This document shows positions 60,954 to 64,000 of a DNA stretch of 64,000 nucleotides, in pieces. Both the position numbers and the translations under genes were made by a program. The stretch is from Microthyrium microscopicum (taxonomy: Eukaryota > Ascomycota > Dothideomycetes > Microthyriales > Microthyriaceae). The notes under the pieces are model-generated. The model did not search any database. It was not told the DNA's origin and saw only the letters and a list, made by a program, of their open reading frames with translations. Within the stretch, counting starts at the first letter, position 1, and each line of letters begins with the position of its first letter. Where the stretch lies: assembly GCA_010405405.1 (NCBI GenBank), contig MU004233.1:1129122-1193121 (forward strand), in the 5' to 3' direction.

Positions 60954-62972
60954 GGTCGAAAGATTTTTTTGAGGATGTTGTGGGGTACCTTTTACGAAGA
61001 CTGGAGAGCTAGAGGAGCTTGAACAAAGCTGAAAGAGCCTGCGATCTTGCAAAGGTCTTTCGAAGGTTCCAAGGTTGAATGAGTATTGAGTAATAAGGCA
61101 GGGTATGAGTGTCTGTTGCAGAATTTGATCAATGCTTGGGTGATCAGGGAAAGGAGCGTGCCGTGCTGGTATTACTGGCTGTTGGATGATATGCTTCTTT
61201 TTAGTAGCTCACAAGCTTGTGGTCAATCAATGCTCTTTTCCCAACCATGTAACCCTTTCAAGATTTCAAGGTATCTTTTCAGGGTGTCTCGTAGATTTTG
61301 ACAGAGCTTAAATCATGGGAAAAGAAATTTAGATTGTTGTAGTGATAAAGTGGTAGATTATCTATGACGTCTCTTACTACAATTTGGCTAGGACGAAGTG
61401 CTGTACAGGCAAGACAGGATCTTTGATACTAGCAGGAAATAGTATATATTGGTCGCAGCTTCGCCGCCTAAGCCGAGGATTTTTCGGGTACCGTCAAATA
61501 TCAATATCCCTTTCTGTTCCTGGTTAAATCCTGAATGCTTGAAGGACAGATCATGAAGGGATCACAGCAGGGTCCAATGCTGATTTTATCCATACGTTTG
61601 AGATTAAAAGTTTTGACACCAATATCAGATACATCTAGGACCCTGCCGATCTCATTGAGTTCTCATGTGAATGTCATGAAAGGCTGGAGGCTGATACCGG
61701 TACAGAAACATTCAAACACCAAGACACGATTCTTCCTCCTCTAAGCTCTTCTCCGCAAGTTGCAACAATGCAACAATGCGACCACTGTCGGCAACGGATT
61801 TAGTTACCTCATATCACAAGCCACGTTGTCACCATGCACGAGCTTGATGCAAGTGTCTATGCAACCTTTTGCGCGGCCTGGAGCTTTGTTGACCGCTGCT
61901 CCACCACGCGTCAAGAGTTAAACTTCGCTCTCAACCGACCGACAAAATAAATGGTATGCCCCATTCAAGTGTAATGTCTACGGGCTACTACGCTCCAGAA
62001 CTACATTTTTCCTTGTCATTGACTGAGTGAGCGTCGCGACTTGACATCCAATGCGCTAGGAACCAAACTATCTTTCCATCATCAAGTGCGATGGGAGTCA
62101 TCGTAGTCGACAGGAGCGTACCATTGATCTGTTTTCGACCGGTTGACTGTGATAATCGGTTTGAGATATGAGACTGACAAGGTAGAGATGTCAATTGATG
62201 ACGGATACATAGCATTGCAAAGAATGTGTCTGTTTACCTAACCATTCGCCATTGCGTCGAGGTTTCAAGTCAACTCACCTCAGATAGCAGTTTTCTTTTC
62301 ATGGCGACATACCCGGATCTATCATAACATTCTCCATGCCAACTCAAACCTCAAATGCTTGTTTCCGTGTTGTCAGGCTTTCGGATATTGTGGCGATAGG
62401 TGATGAAAGGCCAGGTGCCAGGAGTAAGAGCAGAGAGTTGAAGTACTATGCCATTTGGGAGATTAAAAGTGTCTTGAGGTGTTCAAGAGCCTAAGGCAAA
62501 TCTCGAGGCTCTTGTTTATGTATCTCTCAATCGAGCATTGAGGTTGTCGCCGTTAGACTCTGACACCGTGATCAGGACGGAAGAAGATACCATCGCCACT
62601 TTGACATTTCGAGCGCCTTCCTTTGTTCCAATACCACCTATACAAAGGAACGGAACTACGTAATAAGCTCTTTGTTGAGGTTGCTCTTGTATAAATCGAG
62701 TCCACATCTGATGGAGATGAGCTCGAGAGGTACAAGTCTTTGTCTACTTTCGCTTCGATATTGTCATGTGCACCTATTGCATTCACCTTACGATTTACTC
62801 AGGCTACTTGGGAAAAGGCTCTTGCCTATGTAGGTTGCTGTCGTTGCCTTCACTGACCTTGAATCCGACAGAATACAGTCACCGGCTCAACAATTAACTG
62901 GTTGCTATTACGACATCTCCTTATTTTGGCAAGAACGATTTATTAAGGCAAGAGCGACCTCATTTTCAACAG
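60954..62972. other. Long intergenic region
   Basis: Two kilobases between the mutase gene and the zinc-finger gene. It contains the second copy of a diverged repeat (listed separately) and otherwise only short frames without domains. Confidence 0.45.
61905..62230 (-). repeat. Diverged dispersed repeat or gene relic, copy 2
   Basis: It shares the 15-mer at 61940-61954 with copy 1 near 28041 and shows patchy similarity around 62085-62135 (a TGGGAG-CATCG block and a following TTTTCGACC-like block). Orientation is the same. The minus frame here (61988-62215) shares spaced residues with copy 1. The boundaries are approximate and the origin is unknown. Confidence 0.35.
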
Positions 62973-62980
62973 TATATAAA
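62973..62980 (+). promoter_or_regulatory. TATA box of the zinc-finger gene
   Basis: TATATAAA lies 51 nt upstream of the ATG at 63031, a good TATA match for a regulated gene. Seen directly; function inferred. Confidence 0.5.
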
Positions 62981-63030
62981 CAAAGCTGCCTCAGGTTTTC
63001 TCTCCATGTTTCTTTCATAACAAACAGCTA

Positions 63031-64000
63031 ATGGCCGCAGACAACAATCCAAGCAGCGTCCACGGCCCAGGTCGTGGACCACCACCACCCAACATCAATA
63101 CCAAGGGCAATATCAACAACAACATCAACAACAATCGTCACACCAGCAATTCACCTAAGACTTCTGTCACCATCAAGATCGAATCTACAGATGACTCTCC
63201 AACTCCGACCTCAATGCGTTTCTACGACAACGACGACGACGACTACGGCGTGAAGCCGAACAATATCAAGACAGAGAACATCAACCCAAATTCTGCTAAT
63301 CAAGCAGTAATCTCACCCGAAACCTCTCCTCGACGCCTCTCGAAGAGTGATGCATTTCTTCTCTTACAAGAACAAAATGCTGCAGAGGTGCGGGCTACAC
63401 AGTTGGTCAATCAAGATGCTTGGGGCGTGCTCACTCCAGTGAACTCTACTCTGAAGGCACGTCACTATGGATGTGCACGCTGCAACAATCAGTTCAAGAC
63501 GTACGATGCGATGCTCTCACATGTGATCAAGAAACACTTTCAAGATCGCGAGATCTTGGAACTTATCATTGGCGAGGTTGAAATGCCAGCCGTTTACGAG
63601 GTAAGTGATTCCTTGTCAACTATTCCTTTTGATCCCAGCTTGCACAATTCCATTCTCTGTTTACTTTAGGTGGCATATATGGAAGCTGACAATCAATTGA
63701 TCGAATAGATGCCAGGTATCTCATAGCAGCATATTCTTATACTAATCTACCTCAGCATCCACAGCACCGAGGTGATGGACAGTACGTCTGTGCTGCATGC
63801 GGTCGATTCAAGTCCCATTCACCAGGCAAAGTCTTCCAGCATGTGAACAGCGAGCGACGAGACCTCAAGATCATGGTTGAGCTCACAGGTGGAATCGGCG
63901 AGGCAGCAGCATCGTTTGGCATCCAAGATCGGATCCCACTCCGCTTACAGCAACGTCTTTGGGATCGTGCCTATCATGACTTGATGGCGAAGCGTCGTTA
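63031..64000 (+). CDS. C2H2 zinc-finger protein, 3' end outside the window
   Basis: Exon 1 (63031-63600, 190 codons) is certain. After an intron that most simply runs 63601-63755, an exon starts with HPQHRGDGQYVCAACG and stays open to the window edge. The N-terminal 130 residues are low in complexity (Asn, Asp, Ser and Pro). A C2H2 finger follows: CARC, then H-x4-H in SHVIKKH, at about residues 148-169. A second Cys pair (CAAC) with a following His lies in exon 2, a partial finger. It may be a transcription factor or a fungal C2H2-type protein of unknown role. A tiny exon inside the intron cannot be excluded, so the residue count after 190 is provisional. Confidence 0.7.

Overview
This 64 kb window reads as the nuclear genome of a filamentous ascomycete (Pezizomycotina). 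Genes are compact and carry short introns of about 43-190 nt with GTAAGT-type donors, CTAAC/CTAAT branch sites and TAG/CAG acceptors. The protein set is typically fungal: UDP-galactopyranose mutase, an SSU1/Mae1-type transporter, a kelch membrane protein, a 2H phosphoesterase and a DNMT5-type methyltransferase. A class such as Leotiomycetes is plausible but is not shown by the sequence. All exon models here were built by eye from splice sites, frame continuity and family knowledge.

Layout. 1-10.5 kb: a non-coding flank, a secreted protein with seven GRGGYN-like repeats and Lys-Arg processing sites (3104-3976), a patatin-like protein whose nucleophile elbow lacks serine (5587-7585), and an unknown 406-aa protein (8441-9714). 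10.5-17.7 kb: a giant DNMT5-type protein (C5 methyltransferase, zinc finger, SNF2 ATPase with RING). 19-30 kb: 2H phosphoesterase, SSU1-like transporter, ribosomal protein eL19, kelch membrane protein, a small Cys-rich F-box-like protein and a Cwf19/Drn1-type protein. 31-43.7 kb: conserved housekeeping genes (DHX29-like DEVH helicase, zeta-COP, Rqc2/NEMF, primase small subunit and a DUF1917 protein). 43.8-55.9 kb: a head-to-tail array of seven paralogues of a family I do not recognise, all on the minus strand. Three look intact, three are broken and one is a C-terminal fragment. 56.7-61 kb: mitochondrial uL11m, ribosomal eL27 and UDP-galactopyranose mutase. 63-64 kb: a C2H2 zinc-finger gene cut by the window edge.

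How the genes relate. Most are independent housekeeping units. Two places show more than neighbourhood. First, the primase gene and the divergent DUF1917 gene share a promoter with two ACGCGT boxes and two inverted CGCGAAA boxes (G1/S-type elements), and the DUF1917 protein ends in a textbook PCNA-interacting motif. This suggests an undescribed replication or repair factor co-expressed with primase. Second, the seven-gene array is a birth-and-death cluster. Its stop codons are of the kind that C-to-T change at CpA would produce, which is compatible with repeat-induced point mutation but not proven.
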